Notes under the pieces: generated by a model | Database searches by the model: none | The model's input: only the letters and a program-made list of their open reading frames with translations | Told to the model about the DNA's origin: nothing | DNA from: Thermoproteota archaeon | GTDB taxonomy: Archaea; Korarchaeota; Korarchaeia; Korarchaeales; Korarchaeaceae | DNA length: 64,000 nt | Assembly: GCA_026986575.1 (NCBI GenBank) | Contig: JALSOH010000006.1 | Location: forward strand, 248,001 to 312,000 | Direction: 5' to 3' | Part shown: positions 7,391-16,480 of the stretch, one piece after another | Position numbering within the stretch: the stretch's first letter is position 1 | Layout: every line of letters begins with the position of its first letter | Program-made: the position numbers and the translations under genes

Positions 7391-8167
7391 ATGAATGCCC
7401 TCGTGGAAGCAGCCTTGGCGGGTTTAGCGCCCTCGAGTAAGAGGAAGTACAGGCCAGTTTTCACCTCCTTCTTAGAGATGGTGCCATTAGAGGAAGCTAA
7501 ACCTATTCATGTGAGGATATGGGCCTCTAAGAGAGAAGAAAAGGTGAGCAGGCGTACCTTGAAGCAGCAGCTCTATATGCTCTCGAGACTCTTCAATGTG
7601 GCAGGGAGAAAGGACTTGAGCGAGGAGGCTAGGGCCCTCGCGAAGGAGATAAGGGTTCCTCCTCCTCTTCCGAAGGTTAACGAGGATCTTCTGAAGACTT
7701 ATGAGGAGATAGATGAAATACTTTTGACGGCTAAACCCCTCCAGAGGGCGGCAATAATGATGCTAGCAGAGACTGGCATGAGGGTGGGCGAACTGGTCTC
7801 GTTAAGATGGGAGGATGTGGACCTAAACGGGAAGAGGGCTAGGGTGAGGGGTAAGGGAGGAAAGTTCAGGTACGTTTACTTCACCGAGCGCACCGCCGAA
7901 CTGTTGAGGGAGCTACCTAGGAATGGGAACGAGAGGATCTTCCCGGTGACGGATCGCACCATAAGGAGGTGGGTCTCCGAGCTGCTGAAGACCCATCCCC
8001 ATGCTGTGAGGCACGCCTTCGCCGTTTGGTTCCTCTCCAAGGGCGGCAATCCACGAGTATTACAGCGCATCTTGGGACACAGCAGCCTTCGAACCACCGA
8101 GATATACTTGGATCTAGCCCAGAGTCTTGTGGAGAGGGAGTACAGGAAGGTGGCTGGGAGGGGATGA
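7391..8167 (+). CDS. xerA: Tyrosine recombinase XerA
   Basis: A 258-residue tyrosine recombinase. An N-terminal core-binding helical domain covers residues 1-90. The catalytic domain carries Arg131 (TGMRVGEL), Lys155/158 (GKGGKFRYVYF), His204-x-x-Arg207 (HAVRH), His230 (LGHSS) and the nucleophile Tyr239 (EIYLDLA), so the full catalytic set is present. In archaea a single XerA resolves chromosome dimers at a dif site. I did not find a dif-like site in this window. It sits directly after the DUF167 gene rather than in an obvious mobile element, which favours a housekeeping role. Confidence 0.9.
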   Translation: MNALVEAALAGLAPSSKRKYRPVFTSFLEMVPLEEAKPIHVRIWASKREEKVSRRTLKQQLYMLSRLFNVAGRKDLSEEARALAKEIRVPPPLPKVNEDLLKTYEEIDEILLTAKPLQRAAIMMLAETGMRVGELVSLRWEDVDLNGKRARVRGKGGKFRYVYFTERTAELLRELPRNGNERIFPVTDRTIRRWVSELLKTHPHAVRHAFAVWFLSKGGNPRVLQRILGHSSLRTTEIYLDLAQSLVEREYRKVAGRG

Positions 8168-8207
8168 GGATTCCCACGGTTTTTAAGGTCTACTCTTGAA
8201 ATGGCAT

Positions 8208-10529
8208 ATGAGTAAATCCCCTATACTCGCGCTGGTTCTCGCGCTAGCTCTCCTATTACCAGTTCTACCGATTCACGCTCATCCTGTGGGCAGGTACCGA
8301 TACTACGTGGATGTGAGCGAGCTAGGAAACTACGAGCTAGCCGTGGACACAGTGAATCACGGTTTCCCATCCAACGAGACCCTGAACCCCCTCTCCGTCG
8401 AGGTGTTCTCTCCGGATGGATCTCCCCTACCCGTATCGGCGTCCTTCGAGAGGGAGACCGTGATCGAGTGGGAGCTCGAGCACAAGAATGCCGCCTCCTT
8501 CGTCGTGAACGATGAACTGTGCTTCTTCGCCACGGGGCCCGATCCTTACATCAAGGTCATGGTTGACAGGTCAGCCCTGGACGATGCGATAGGGTTCACC
8601 TTCTCGGCTAAGGGCAGGTTCAGAGCAGCGTTGAGGGACGCCTCCCTCATGAGGGTCATCTCCGAGGCTGAGGTATCCTCAGATGGCTACACCGATGTAT
8701 TCTTGGGATATTCCCGCTCCTCCTTGGAGAGAGACAGGCCCTACGCCTTCTTCATACTGCCCGGTCCTGAGTTAGCTTGCATATCAGATCTCAAGCTGGT
8801 ATCAGGGAACCTCCTGATCAGGTGGAGAGCTGACTCTCCCGGAGAGTACGTGGTCACCTTGGATGCGACCCCCTCCAATTCCGAGAGGATCGAGATAACC
8901 TCCGCGAAGAGGGTAGAGCCCACAAGGGTGGAAGCATTCGTAGTAGTGCCGTCCTTCCCGAGTAACTTGAGCGGAGTGGTCGATCTCTCAGTGGAGGTGT
9001 CGGGCAACCTCTCACCCGTTACCAAGGTACAGGCTAGGCTCGACTACGAGGGGCAGTATAACTGGACCGACGATAAGGGCGTGCTGATAGAGTTCGAGCC
9101 ATCAGGCGGCTCATGGAGGGCCAAATGGGACACCTTAACCACTTGGGACGGGAGACACGTGATGGTGATAAGGGCCTATGACTCCAACGGCGGGTATGCG
9201 GAGTTCAGGAAGTTCATCTGGGTCGAGAACGTCAGGAACGGGACCAAACTCTTCCCAAACAAGGATGCATTCTCATTCATCGTTCTGGGGGATAACAGAC
9301 CGTCAGGAGGTGCGAAACAGCCGGAGGTTTACAAGCAACTTCTAGAATACATTATCAGGGAGAATGCGGATTTCTACGCCAACGTGGGCGATATAGTCTA
9401 CAGCGGAGAGCTCAGGGAGTATGAGGACTTTGTGAGGGTCACCAGCGCTATAAGGATACCCCTCTTCATAGCCGAGGGCAACCACGAGAACCAGATTGGG
9501 AGGACCGCCCAGAGGAACTTCATGTCCTTTTTCGGCAAGCTCTTCTATTCCTTCGATTACGGGAACTCCCACTTCATCTTCCTGAACGCCAATGTGCCTG
9601 GCTTCAGGTACTCGATGAGCGATGAGCAAATAGAGTGGTTCGCGAAGGACTTGGATGCCACGGAGGCGGAGCACATCTTCGTCTTCATACACCAACCCAT
9701 CTACCCGTACGCCCACGGGATCGAGGACAAGTCGGCTCTCGAGAGGCTCAGAGCAGTGGTGAAACTCTACAAAGACAAGATAGATGCTATATTCCAGGGC
9801 CACGAGCACATGTACTACAGCGGTGAGAACGAGAGCATCAGGACCTTCATCTTGGGAGGTGGGGGCGCCGAGCTGGACAACCAGTATCCCAAGAAATACC
9901 TCTTCTTCCACTACATGGTGGTGAGGGTGAACGGAGGCGATGTGAGCTACCAACTGGTCAAGCCTCCTGTGCTGGAGGTCAACGATCTACCCGATGTGGT
10001 AGATACGCCCTCGCTCGAGGTGAGGGGTAGGGCCCAGCCCTTCGCCTTGGTAAAGGTTAATGGCCAGGAGGTCAGGCCATCGAACACTGGGACCTTCTCT
10101 TCAACAATAACCCTTACTCCGGGGGAGAACGATGTCATAGTGGAGGCCCTGTACAACAGCACGAGGTTGGAGAGGAGATTCAAGGTGACCTATCTCCCTC
10201 ACGCCCAGATCCTACTTCCGGATGAACTGGAGGGGAACACTGAGGCATCGATAGGGGTGACATGCCGTGGAGGGCCTGCTACCGGCCTTTTAGTCCTCAA
10301 CGGGACTGCTTATGAACTTGAGAACGGCGAGACTAGACTGAAGATTCCTGACATCGGTGAAGAGACTCAGGTCAAGATAGCCGCCTACGCCGAGGGCTGC
10401 TTCCCGTCAGAGATGTACACCTCCGTTAGACCGAAGCCTCCGTTCATATCAATCGGTGGCGTGGTGGCACTAGCGATTCTGATCGTGGCGATCCTCCTAT
10501 ACAGGAGAAGGCTTTCAGTGCGACGATGA
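8208..10529 (+). CDS. Secreted, membrane-anchored calcineurin-like metallophosphoesterase
   Basis: ATG 8208 is chosen because TTTTTAAGG (8180-8188) lies 24 bases upstream; an in-frame TTG exists at 8196. The protein has 773 residues. It has a signal peptide (ILALVLALALLLPVLPIHAHP) and a long beta-rich N-terminal region. The metallophosphoesterase core shows GDNRPSG, NVGDIVYSG, EGNHENQ, FIHQPIYPYAHG and FQGHEHMYYSG, together giving the metal ligands. Ig-like segments follow, then a C-terminal membrane helix (VVALAILIVAILLYRRR). It resembles purple acid phosphatase-like surface enzymes. The active site should face outside the cell. The substrate cannot be told from sequence. Confidence 0.85.
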   Translation: MSKSPILALVLALALLLPVLPIHAHPVGRYRYYVDVSELGNYELAVDTVNHGFPSNETLNPLSVEVFSPDGSPLPVSASFERETVIEWELEHKNAASFVVNDELCFFATGPDPYIKVMVDRSALDDAIGFTFSAKGRFRAALRDASLMRVISEAEVSSDGYTDVFLGYSRSSLERDRPYAFFILPGPELACISDLKLVSGNLLIRWRADSPGEYVVTLDATPSNSERIEITSAKRVEPTRVEAFVVVPSFPSNLSGVVDLSVEVSGNLSPVTKVQARLDYEGQYNWTDDKGVLIEFEPSGGSWRAKWDTLTTWDGRHVMVIRAYDSNGGYAEFRKFIWVENVRNGTKLFPNKDAFSFIVLGDNRPSGGAKQPEVYKQLLEYIIRENADFYANVGDIVYSGELREYEDFVRVTSAIRIPLFIAEGNHENQIGRTAQRNFMSFFGKLFYSFDYGNSHFIFLNANVPGFRYSMSDEQIEWFAKDLDATEAEHIFVFIHQPIYPYAHGIEDKSALERLRAVVKLYKDKIDAIFQGHEHMYYSGENESIRTFILGGGGAELDNQYPKKYLFFHYMVVRVNGGDVSYQLVKPPVLEVNDLPDVVDTPSLEVRGRAQPFALVKVNGQEVRPSNTGTFSSTITLTPGENDVIVEALYNSTRLERRFKVTYLPHAQILLPDELEGNTEASIGVTCRGGPATGLLVLNGTAYELENGETRLKIPDIGEETQVKIAAYAEGCFPSEMYTSVRPKPPFISIGGVVALAILIVAILLYRRRLSVRR

Positions 10530-10552
10530 ACTTGGATGTCAGTCACCCTCAC

Positions 10553-10557
10553 TTTTT
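10553..10557 (+). terminator. T-rich terminator after the phosphoesterase gene
   Basis: A run of five T residues 24 bases after the stop codon at 10529, before the next promoter. Archaeal RNA polymerase terminates at such runs without a hairpin. Confidence 0.35.
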
Positions 10558-10662
10558 GTACCTTCTAGATACCATCCCATAAGCACAATTAGCTATGGTT
10601 ATCCAGAAGGTCTTTGGCGTATAACGACGAGCTATTATAAATGGAACCCTGAAAGGAGGTTG

Positions 10663-11880
10663 ATGATGAATAGAGCGATCATACTACTTCTGCTGTCGAT
10701 GCTTTGTCTGCCCATCTTACCTACCTCCGCTTCCGGTTTCGAGGCCCCAATCTATGGAGGAGGAACCTTCAAGCTCTCTGATTACAGGGGAAAGGTCGTT
10801 GTTCTCATATTCAGTCAGCCCACCTGCTCCCACTGCAAGAAGTTCATACCCCTGCTGGCCGATGCTTGGAGGACTGACCCTGAACTCTCCAGTGGTCGTT
10901 ACATCGTAGCAGTCGCCATGTATTCACCCTCGAATCCCCAAGCTATTCTGCCAGCCTTTAGGAGCTATAATCCTCCGTCCAGCTGGATCCTCCTGACAGT
11001 CTCGTGGTCCCATCTCCTCCACTTCGGTGTCAAGTACACAGCCACGGTGGTGATAATAGACCCATCTGGCAACCTATTCGCCAAGATAGAACCTGAAGAC
11101 GTCCCTTACATTCCCGATATGGTATCAGTCACCGTTGAGAAAGTCAAGGAGGCCTATCACCGGCCGGTAGATCTGGAGGTAGACATCCCCAGTAGGGTGC
11201 AAGTGGGGGAGCCCTTAGTAGTTAGCGGAACCGCCACTGGCGTGAACAGCGTTAGGATAGTCTTGGTTTCCCCCGATGGAGTCAAGGGGGAATACTCAGC
11301 CATGGTCTCCTCAGGACACTTCCAGATATCCCTCACCCTTTCGGAGCCCGGGGAGTGGATCGTGAGGGTGATCGCTGGCTCCACCGTCGAGGAGCGCAGG
11401 GTCAGAGCCGAGATTCCATCTGAAGTACATTTCAGGGTCCTTTACGGAGAGCATGATCGTGAAGCGGCCTCGATCCTAGGTCTGGAGGCGATTAGATCCG
11501 GAGATGAACTACCAGACGGCGACCTCATAATACTTGGCGGCCCCAAGGCCAATGAGCTGGCGGCTCGACTCAACGAGGAGCTAGGGATAGTGGTGAACAT
11601 CAACGGCTCGAGAGGGATCATCAAGGTGGGAGGCCGTGTGTGGAGATTCCAAGTGGAGTACGGTCGCTCGGACTACGCCCTGATCGCATCCCTTGAGAGG
11701 GACGGGAGGAGGATAGTGCTGGGAGAGGGCCTCACTAGGTTCGGCACCCGGGCAGCGGCGATCAAGATAGCAGATGGAGGGATCGATGGAATCACTATAA
11801 TCAGGTGGATGGACGATAACGGGAACGGGGAGGTGGACCCGGAGGAGGTCGAGGTCATCTTCAGAGGATCATGGCCTTGA
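10663..11880 (+). CDS. Secreted thioredoxin-fold (TlpA-like) protein with additional beta domains
   Basis: The ATG at 10663 lies 26 bases after TATTATAAA (10633-10641); ATG 10666, with GGAGGT five bases upstream, is an alternative. After a signal peptide (AIILLLLSMLCLPILP) comes a thioredoxin-like domain. It contains DYRGKVVVLIF and a redox motif in QPTCSHCKK near residue 55. The fold's conserved cis-proline region (TATVVIID) follows. The domain is followed by an Ig-like region and a C-terminal domain with LIILGGPKANELAARLNEE, as in S-layer-like proteins that bind or order surface proteins. The domain order is unusual. An extracellular disulfide reductase/isomerase role is inferred. Confidence 0.72.
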   Translation: MMNRAIILLLLSMLCLPILPTSASGFEAPIYGGGTFKLSDYRGKVVVLIFSQPTCSHCKKFIPLLADAWRTDPELSSGRYIVAVAMYSPSNPQAILPAFRSYNPPSSWILLTVSWSHLLHFGVKYTATVVIIDPSGNLFAKIEPEDVPYIPDMVSVTVEKVKEAYHRPVDLEVDIPSRVQVGEPLVVSGTATGVNSVRIVLVSPDGVKGEYSAMVSSGHFQISLTLSEPGEWIVRVIAGSTVEERRVRAEIPSEVHFRVLYGEHDREAASILGLEAIRSGDELPDGDLIILGGPKANELAARLNEELGIVVNINGSRGIIKVGGRVWRFQVEYGRSDYALIASLERDGRRIVLGEGLTRFGTRAAAIKIADGGIDGITIIRWMDDNGNGEVDPEEVEVIFRGSWP

Positions 11881-12453
11881 CACGTATCTATTACCCTTCA
11901 AGTAGAATCTAAGGGGTAGGTCCGCATGCCTGCCGGCGTAATCCACCCCCACTCTCTTCGAGGCTACTATCTTCCGCTCGTCCACTCGCCCGTACTCCTC
12001 GAAATAGAGAGGCCCGTCCTCGACGCTCAGGCCGTTCATGTCTAGGGTGATGCCCAGTGCCTTGGTGAGCTTCCCAGGGCCGGAACACAGATTCCTCATA
12101 TCCTCAGTCCCCCTGTTCATCTTCATGAGATCCACGCCTTCCACGGGTTCCAGCGCCCTTATGAGGACGGCTGTGGGTTCGTTGGGTGGCGCGGTCGTCA
12201 CATTCAACATTGCGTATCCGTGGACTGGGTAGATGTAGAATAGGCCACATCCTTCGTAGAGAGGCCACATCCTTGGCGTCCTCTTCCCACCGAAACCGTG
12301 GGAGGCCCTGTCGTTCCTCCCCAGATAGGCTTCGGTCTCCACCACCACTCCTGATATCCTGTTCCCCCCGAACTCCCTGACTAGGAGCTTCCCAAGGAGA
12401 TCCCTAGCCACTACCACTGGATCCCTGCAGAAGAAATCTCTGCTCAGCCTCAT
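11869..12453 (-). CDS. 3-methyladenine DNA glycosylase (AAG/MPG family)
   Basis: A 194-residue protein matching the AAG family from start to end. It has LARDLLGKLLV, the catalytic VETEAYLGRNDRASH segment with the active-site Glu, YIYPVHGYAMLNV, CSGPGKLTKALGI, and the C-terminal RVGVDYAGRHADLPLRFY. It removes alkylated purines from DNA in base excision repair. Its 3' end overlaps the convergent thioredoxin-like gene by 12 bases. It begins 2 bases after the stop of the upstream gene on the same strand, so the two are probably cotranscribed. Confidence 0.93.
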   Translation of the reverse strand: MRLSRDFFCRDPVVVARDLLGKLLVREFGGNRISGVVVETEAYLGRNDRASHGFGGKRTPRMWPLYEGCGLFYIYPVHGYAMLNVTTAPPNEPTAVLIRALEPVEGVDLMKMNRGTEDMRNLCSGPGKLTKALGITLDMNGLSVEDGPLYFEEYGRVDERKIVASKRVGVDYAGRHADLPLRFYLKGNRYVSRP

Positions 12454-12455
12454 TA

Positions 12456-13400
12456 TCAGCCCCTAGTGACGAGGTAGCTGAGGTTGAGCGTATAAGTGAG
12501 CACCATATCCCCTATTGTCGGCAGGGATATGTTGGGCCTGTAGACCTTCACGGTCTTTCCCCTGTACCTGTCACTCCCTACGGTAATGAGGAAGCGCTCT
12601 ATCATCCTGGGAAGGACATCCCTCCAAAGGTAGGCCTTATCGATCCCTAGGACATGGGAGATCTCGCTCAATGAAAGGCCTTCCTTGGATTCCCTCTGGG
12701 ACAAGGACCTGACTAGCTTTCTTCTATCGAAGGTCTCCGACCTCAGTCCCAGCAGTTCTGAGAGAAGCGAGACAACCTTCCTCTCATCTAAACCGTACAG
12801 CCTGTCTATGGCCTCCTTGGCGGTGAGAGCGTTCAGGACCTTTATCTCCACCGGAGACAGCTGATCCACGTAGAAGAGATCTCTCTTACTCAGGGGCGGG
12901 GCCACGCCTATCACTGCTAAGGCTTTAAGTGCCCTGATCATCTCCGGCAGGTGATCAAGCTGACTCAGAAAGTGGAGGGCCTTCACGAAGGACCTGTACC
13001 TCTTCTCCAGCTCCAATCCCTCTGAGATCGCTGAGAAGGCTGCAGCCAGCTCTATGCCTGAAATCGCTGGATCAGACCACACACACGGGTTTAGGTAGAA
13101 GATCCCCGTCACTATAAGGTTCTCTCTCAGGCACATTAAGGGATCCCTATAGAGGTAAAGGGCGAGAGCCGCGAGCTCCGAAGCCAACAGCAGCATCTCC
13201 CTGTCCCCTTCCAATCTCACCTTGACCGATCTGCCTAGAGTCCTCACAATAACTTCTTCCCCTCCTAGGAACTTTAGACTAACTACCCAGTCTTCAACAG
13301 GCTCTGACCGTAGGGTAACACCCAGACCGAAGCTGAACTCGGCCTTCTGATCTTGATTGGTAATTAGGATGTTCCACTCCTCACCCAACCTCTCTACCAA
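12456..13400 (-). CDS. Unknown protein with probable helix-turn-helix C-terminus
   Basis: A 314-residue protein starting at TTG 13400. The N-terminal 80 residues are strand-rich and the middle is helical. The last 150 residues contain two possible DNA-binding segments: LSPVEIKVLNALTAKEAIDRLYGLDERKVVSLLSEL, and LSLSEISHVLGIDKAYLWRDVLPRMIERFLI. These are winged-helix-like. I do not recognise the family. It lies directly upstream of the 3-methyladenine glycosylase gene, so it may be a regulator or DNA-repair partner, but this rests only on position. Confidence 0.5.
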   Translation of the reverse strand: MVERLGEEWNILITNQDQKAEFSFGLGVTLRSEPVEDWVVSLKFLGGEEVIVRTLGRSVKVRLEGDREMLLLASELAALALYLYRDPLMCLRENLIVTGIFYLNPCVWSDPAISGIELAAAFSAISEGLELEKRYRSFVKALHFLSQLDHLPEMIRALKALAVIGVAPPLSKRDLFYVDQLSPVEIKVLNALTAKEAIDRLYGLDERKVVSLLSELLGLRSETFDRRKLVRSLSQRESKEGLSLSEISHVLGIDKAYLWRDVLPRMIERFLITVGSDRYRGKTVKVYRPNISLPTIGDMVLTYTLNLSYLVTRG

Positions 13401-13842
13401 GATTGAGGAGAGTGGCTCTAAAGGCTCAGCTCCATCTTTGATGAATTCTTTTACTATTGTAGCTGTGATGTAAATTGTATTGTCGGCTTTTCCCCCTTTG
13501 TACTCTATGGATCATCCCTTGGAGGAACTGAGCCTTCCCCCATTAAATGTTGTGTTCAGACATTTTTTCAATAAATACTGAAAGAGGAGAAAACCGATAG
13601 ATAAGAAAATAAGTGATGGAGAACTCACTTTACAGGGGGAGCGGGCGGGTGAATTGGCCCGATCATCATATCCATCAACCTCCTTCCTCCTTTACTACTT
13701 ACGTAGACCAAACCTATATGGTCTATACTTGCTCATTTTATTTAGTAGACCGACAAGAGCGTGTATTGCTGGTGTAATAAGTAACATTACAACCGATCTC
13801 ATGTGAAGAAAAACTTTATTAGCCCTAACGACACTAATTAGT
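13401..13842. other. AT-rich intergenic region of 442 bases
   Basis: A gene-free stretch between a minus-strand gene and the large DNA-binding protein at 13843. It is visibly richer in A and T than the flanking genes. It holds the TATA element for the downstream gene (CTTTATTAG, 13814-13822, centred 25 bases before the GTG start). It also holds a set of TAGACC repeats (13703-13752). I see no tRNA, C/D-box or coding signal. Confidence 0.5.
13703..13752. promoter_or_regulatory. TAGACC inverted and direct repeats, candidate operator
   Basis: GTAGACC (13703-13709) and GGTCTATAC (13720-13728) form an inverted repeat with 6-base arms and a 10-base spacer. A third copy, GTAGACC, occurs at 13746-13752. 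They lie 90-140 bases upstream of a gene for a protein with HTH-like segments, so autoregulation is possible. This is inference. Confidence 0.35.
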
Positions 13843-15420
13843 GTGCAACAGAAGAGACTTGAAAAAAATGAGGATCTGACTAAACTTTTCCAAGAGGAAA
13901 TCAGGAAGATCCAAAAAGAGCTAGGGATGGATCCCGTGAGGAGGATTCCCAAGAGAGTTTTACTGGCAGACGTTAAGATAGAGAAAAATCTTAGGAGTGG
14001 TGTTAAGGAGGAAGGCAGTGATCTTCTCTTAAGTGGGGACCTTTCGCCCGATAGAATTGGGATAGTCGTCAAAAGGGAAGCTTTCATCCGTTTTTTACCT
14101 CCTCTTGATTTCCCCCACATATATGATCTAGCATGGGCATACTCTAACGCTGATCCCTCGTGGTGGTCCGAGTGCTCACAGAGGGTAGGACTACCTACGG
14201 TCCCTCCTTACTACGCTCCTGAGATATTTCAGGCCTATAATATCAGAGAAAGGATTGGTGTTGTCAAGAGTGTTCTTAAGGCCATAAATTTTCTATATCT
14301 GGAGAGAGGGCGAGATATTAGCTTAGAGGACTATATACTCTTGGTTTCAATAGCTAGGAGATATCCGTCTATCAAGCTATCTAAGAGAGAACTACAGGTC
14401 CTAAGATCACTCGTCTACGTCACTCGTTCTGAAGATGCCAAGCTAGAGAATTTGGCAAAATACACAGGACTTTCTCTTGCTTCTATCTCAAGAGCTCTCA
14501 AGGATTTAATTGGAAGGAACATAGTTCATGGACCTTATACGATATTCCCTTTGAGAATGGGGCTGACCATTTATGTAACTGAATTAAGTGATCCCGCGCC
14601 TCAAGAAATAAAGTTCATAGAGAAATTCCCTTTCACTTACAATGTCTATGTAACTGAAGACAATACTTACTATATTCTATTCTTAGTACCTCTCAAGTAT
14701 GAGAGGGTATTTGCTAAATTATCAGGAGATGGGCTTCGAACAGGAAAGGAGGTTCTTTTCTCGTTTGATCTTCACTCTCTAGACGAAATACAATCCGAAG
14801 AAGTACTGGGCCTCATGGTTGACGGCTACTCCAGAGCATCGGATACCCCTCCTACTTGGAGGGAGGTTTACAGGGGAATCAAGCCCCCGATAAAACTGGA
14901 TAAAAAGGACATCCTTGCGCTCAGTGTGATCAACAGTCAGGGAAAGGCCTCTCGTTCCTACCTCAGAAGGATTGGCGTACCCAATGCAGCGGAGAGGTTC
15001 GCTAGGTACAGGAGAAACGGGCTAGTAGTTAAGGGATACTTCCCCACTGGAGTGGGTCTGGGAGAGGCGGTGCTAGCTAGATTCGATGCTCCCTATAAGG
15101 ACTTCCTGAGGATCGGGGAAGCTCTCTCCAAGGTATCTTCCCCGATAATGTTCTACACCGAAGGCTCCCTTACAGGGATAACCAGCGTCATCCTAGTTAA
15201 CGAGAAGATCTTAGGTACGCTCGTGAAGTCTCTGAGGACGCTCTTCAGCGATCAGCTGATAAAAGTCGAGCACCTATTGGTTGCTGGTCCCTCCAACTGG
15301 CAGATACCCGTTGATCTGTGGAACGAGGAGGAGCAGACATTTGAAATGGACGTGGATTCATTACTTGGAGCCTTCTCAGGCAGGTTAAAAGAAGAGGTCA
15401 GGAGGGAGCTTTTGAGGTGA
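13843..15420 (+). CDS. Large helix-turn-helix-containing protein, unknown function
   Basis: A 525-residue protein starting at GTG 13843, with a TATA element 25 bases upstream. The middle (about residues 185-230) is a clear winged helix: LSKRELQVLRSLVYV, then LENLAKYTGLSLASISRALKDLIGRNIV. A second weaker winged-helix pattern occurs near residues 350-390 (LDKKDILALSVINSQGKASRSYLRRIG). Between and after them are alpha/beta segments that could be Lrp-like ligand-binding domains. The first two thirds are AT-rich while the last 500 bases return to the local composition, which suggests a foreign or fused N-terminal part. No membrane segment. A transcription-regulator role is inferred. Confidence 0.6.
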   Translation: MQQKRLEKNEDLTKLFQEEIRKIQKELGMDPVRRIPKRVLLADVKIEKNLRSGVKEEGSDLLLSGDLSPDRIGIVVKREAFIRFLPPLDFPHIYDLAWAYSNADPSWWSECSQRVGLPTVPPYYAPEIFQAYNIRERIGVVKSVLKAINFLYLERGRDISLEDYILLVSIARRYPSIKLSKRELQVLRSLVYVTRSEDAKLENLAKYTGLSLASISRALKDLIGRNIVHGPYTIFPLRMGLTIYVTELSDPAPQEIKFIEKFPFTYNVYVTEDNTYYILFLVPLKYERVFAKLSGDGLRTGKEVLFSFDLHSLDEIQSEEVLGLMVDGYSRASDTPPTWREVYRGIKPPIKLDKKDILALSVINSQGKASRSYLRRIGVPNAAERFARYRRNGLVVKGYFPTGVGLGEAVLARFDAPYKDFLRIGEALSKVSSPIMFYTEGSLTGITSVILVNEKILGTLVKSLRTLFSDQLIKVEHLLVAGPSNWQIPVDLWNEEEQTFEMDVDSLLGAFSGRLKEEVRRELLR

Positions 15421-16480
15421 TCTTATTCAGAATCTCTCCTAACTGGGACAGCAGTAATTGAACGTCTTCCTCCGTGATACTGGCCATTGTAGCAGCTCTA
15501 AGTATCTTCCCCCTCAGGGGACCCTGTCCTCCCGCCACTAATATGCCCCTCTTAGCTAGCTCCCTCCTAACCACCTCTGGATCTGGGACCACGAAGGAGG
15601 TCACGGTATCAGACATCTTACCTAATTCACCGGGATGCGCGAACAGCTCCACTCCAAGTTCCCCCAATCCCTCCCTCAAGAGTTCGGCCGCCCTATGGTG
15701 CCTGAGGAACCTAGCTTCCAGCCTCTCTGAGTGTATCTCCCTGAGTGCGACCCTCAGAGCTGCGAAAAGTGGAAGTGCTGGGGTGAAGGGCGTCTGCCTG
15801 AGTTTACCCATCGCCGAGCTCCTGTACCTCGTCAGGTCGAGGTAGTAAGGGGCTCCCCTGTAGCCCTCCCAGTCCCTCACCATAACGGGTGCTAAGCCCG
15901 GTGGAGCACCTATGCACTTCTGAACTCCCCCCACTAGAGCTTTGGCCCTCCATCTATCTCCCTTCACCTCAATACCCCCTATCGAGCTCACAACGTCCAC
16001 CACGAGATCAACTCCTCTATCCGACGCTAGGTCCGCTATCAGATCCATGTCATGCTCGATACCCGTAGATGTCTCATTGTGGACTACTGCTAAGAGATCA
16101 GCACCTCTCAAGGAAGCCTCCAGCTCTTCCTGAGGGGGTGTCTTGCCCCACTCAGAACGGATCACCCTGACCTCTCTAGCGTAGAGGGATGATATCTCCG
16201 CTAACCTCTCCCCGAACTTGCCGTCGACTATAGCTACCACATTCCTGCCCCTTGAGAACCCCGCTAGGGCCGACTCGAGTCCGGCAGTGGAGGATCCGCT
16301 TATGACGATGACATCTCCCTCAGCACCGAAGAGAGGTTTAGTCCACTCGATTATCTCTTCGTACATCCTCGAGAACTCCTCTCCCCTGTGGTAGGGCATC
16401 GGCTCACTGAGCGCTCTCATAACCTCAGGACTCGGATTGACTGGTCCAGGGATGAAGCTAACCTTGGAACCATTTGCCAA
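15398..16480 (-). CDS. Class V aminotransferase (alanine-glyoxylate/serine-pyruvate type)
   Basis: A PLP enzyme of the alanine-glyoxylate aminotransferase subfamily. It shows FIPGPVNPSPEVMRAL at the N-terminus, the cofactor region SGSSTAGLESAL, the aspartate in VDVVSSIGGIEV, and the PLP-lysine in GGVQKCIGAPPG. TTG 16480 is preferred (360 residues, 23-base overlap with the upstream dehydrogenase). The frame remains open to 16534, but those residues lie before the conserved start. Pairing with a phosphoglycerate-dehydrogenase-like gene suggests a transaminase in serine formation, as proposed for such archaeal pairs. Glyoxylate metabolism is the alternative. Its 3' end overlaps the convergent gene by 23 bases. 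Confidence 0.83.
   Translation of the reverse strand: MANGSKVSFIPGPVNPSPEVMRALSEPMPYHRGEEFSRMYEEIIEWTKPLFGAEGDVIVISGSSTAGLESALAGFSRGRNVVAIVDGKFGERLAEISSLYAREVRVIRSEWGKTPPQEELEASLRGADLLAVVHNETSTGIEHDMDLIADLASDRGVDLVVDVVSSIGGIEVKGDRWRAKALVGGVQKCIGAPPGLAPVMVRDWEGYRGAPYYLDLTRYRSSAMGKLRQTPFTPALPLFAALRVALREIHSERLEARFLRHHRAAELLREGLGELGVELFAHPGELGKMSDTVTSFVVPDPEVVRRELAKRGILVAGGQGPLRGKILRAATMASITEEDVQLLLSQLGEILNKITSKAPS

Noticed and set aside
7391-8167. xerA as integrase of a mobile element
   Set aside because: No attachment-site repeats or cargo genes were seen nearby; the gene is inside a housekeeping-like operon and has the size of archaeal XerA.
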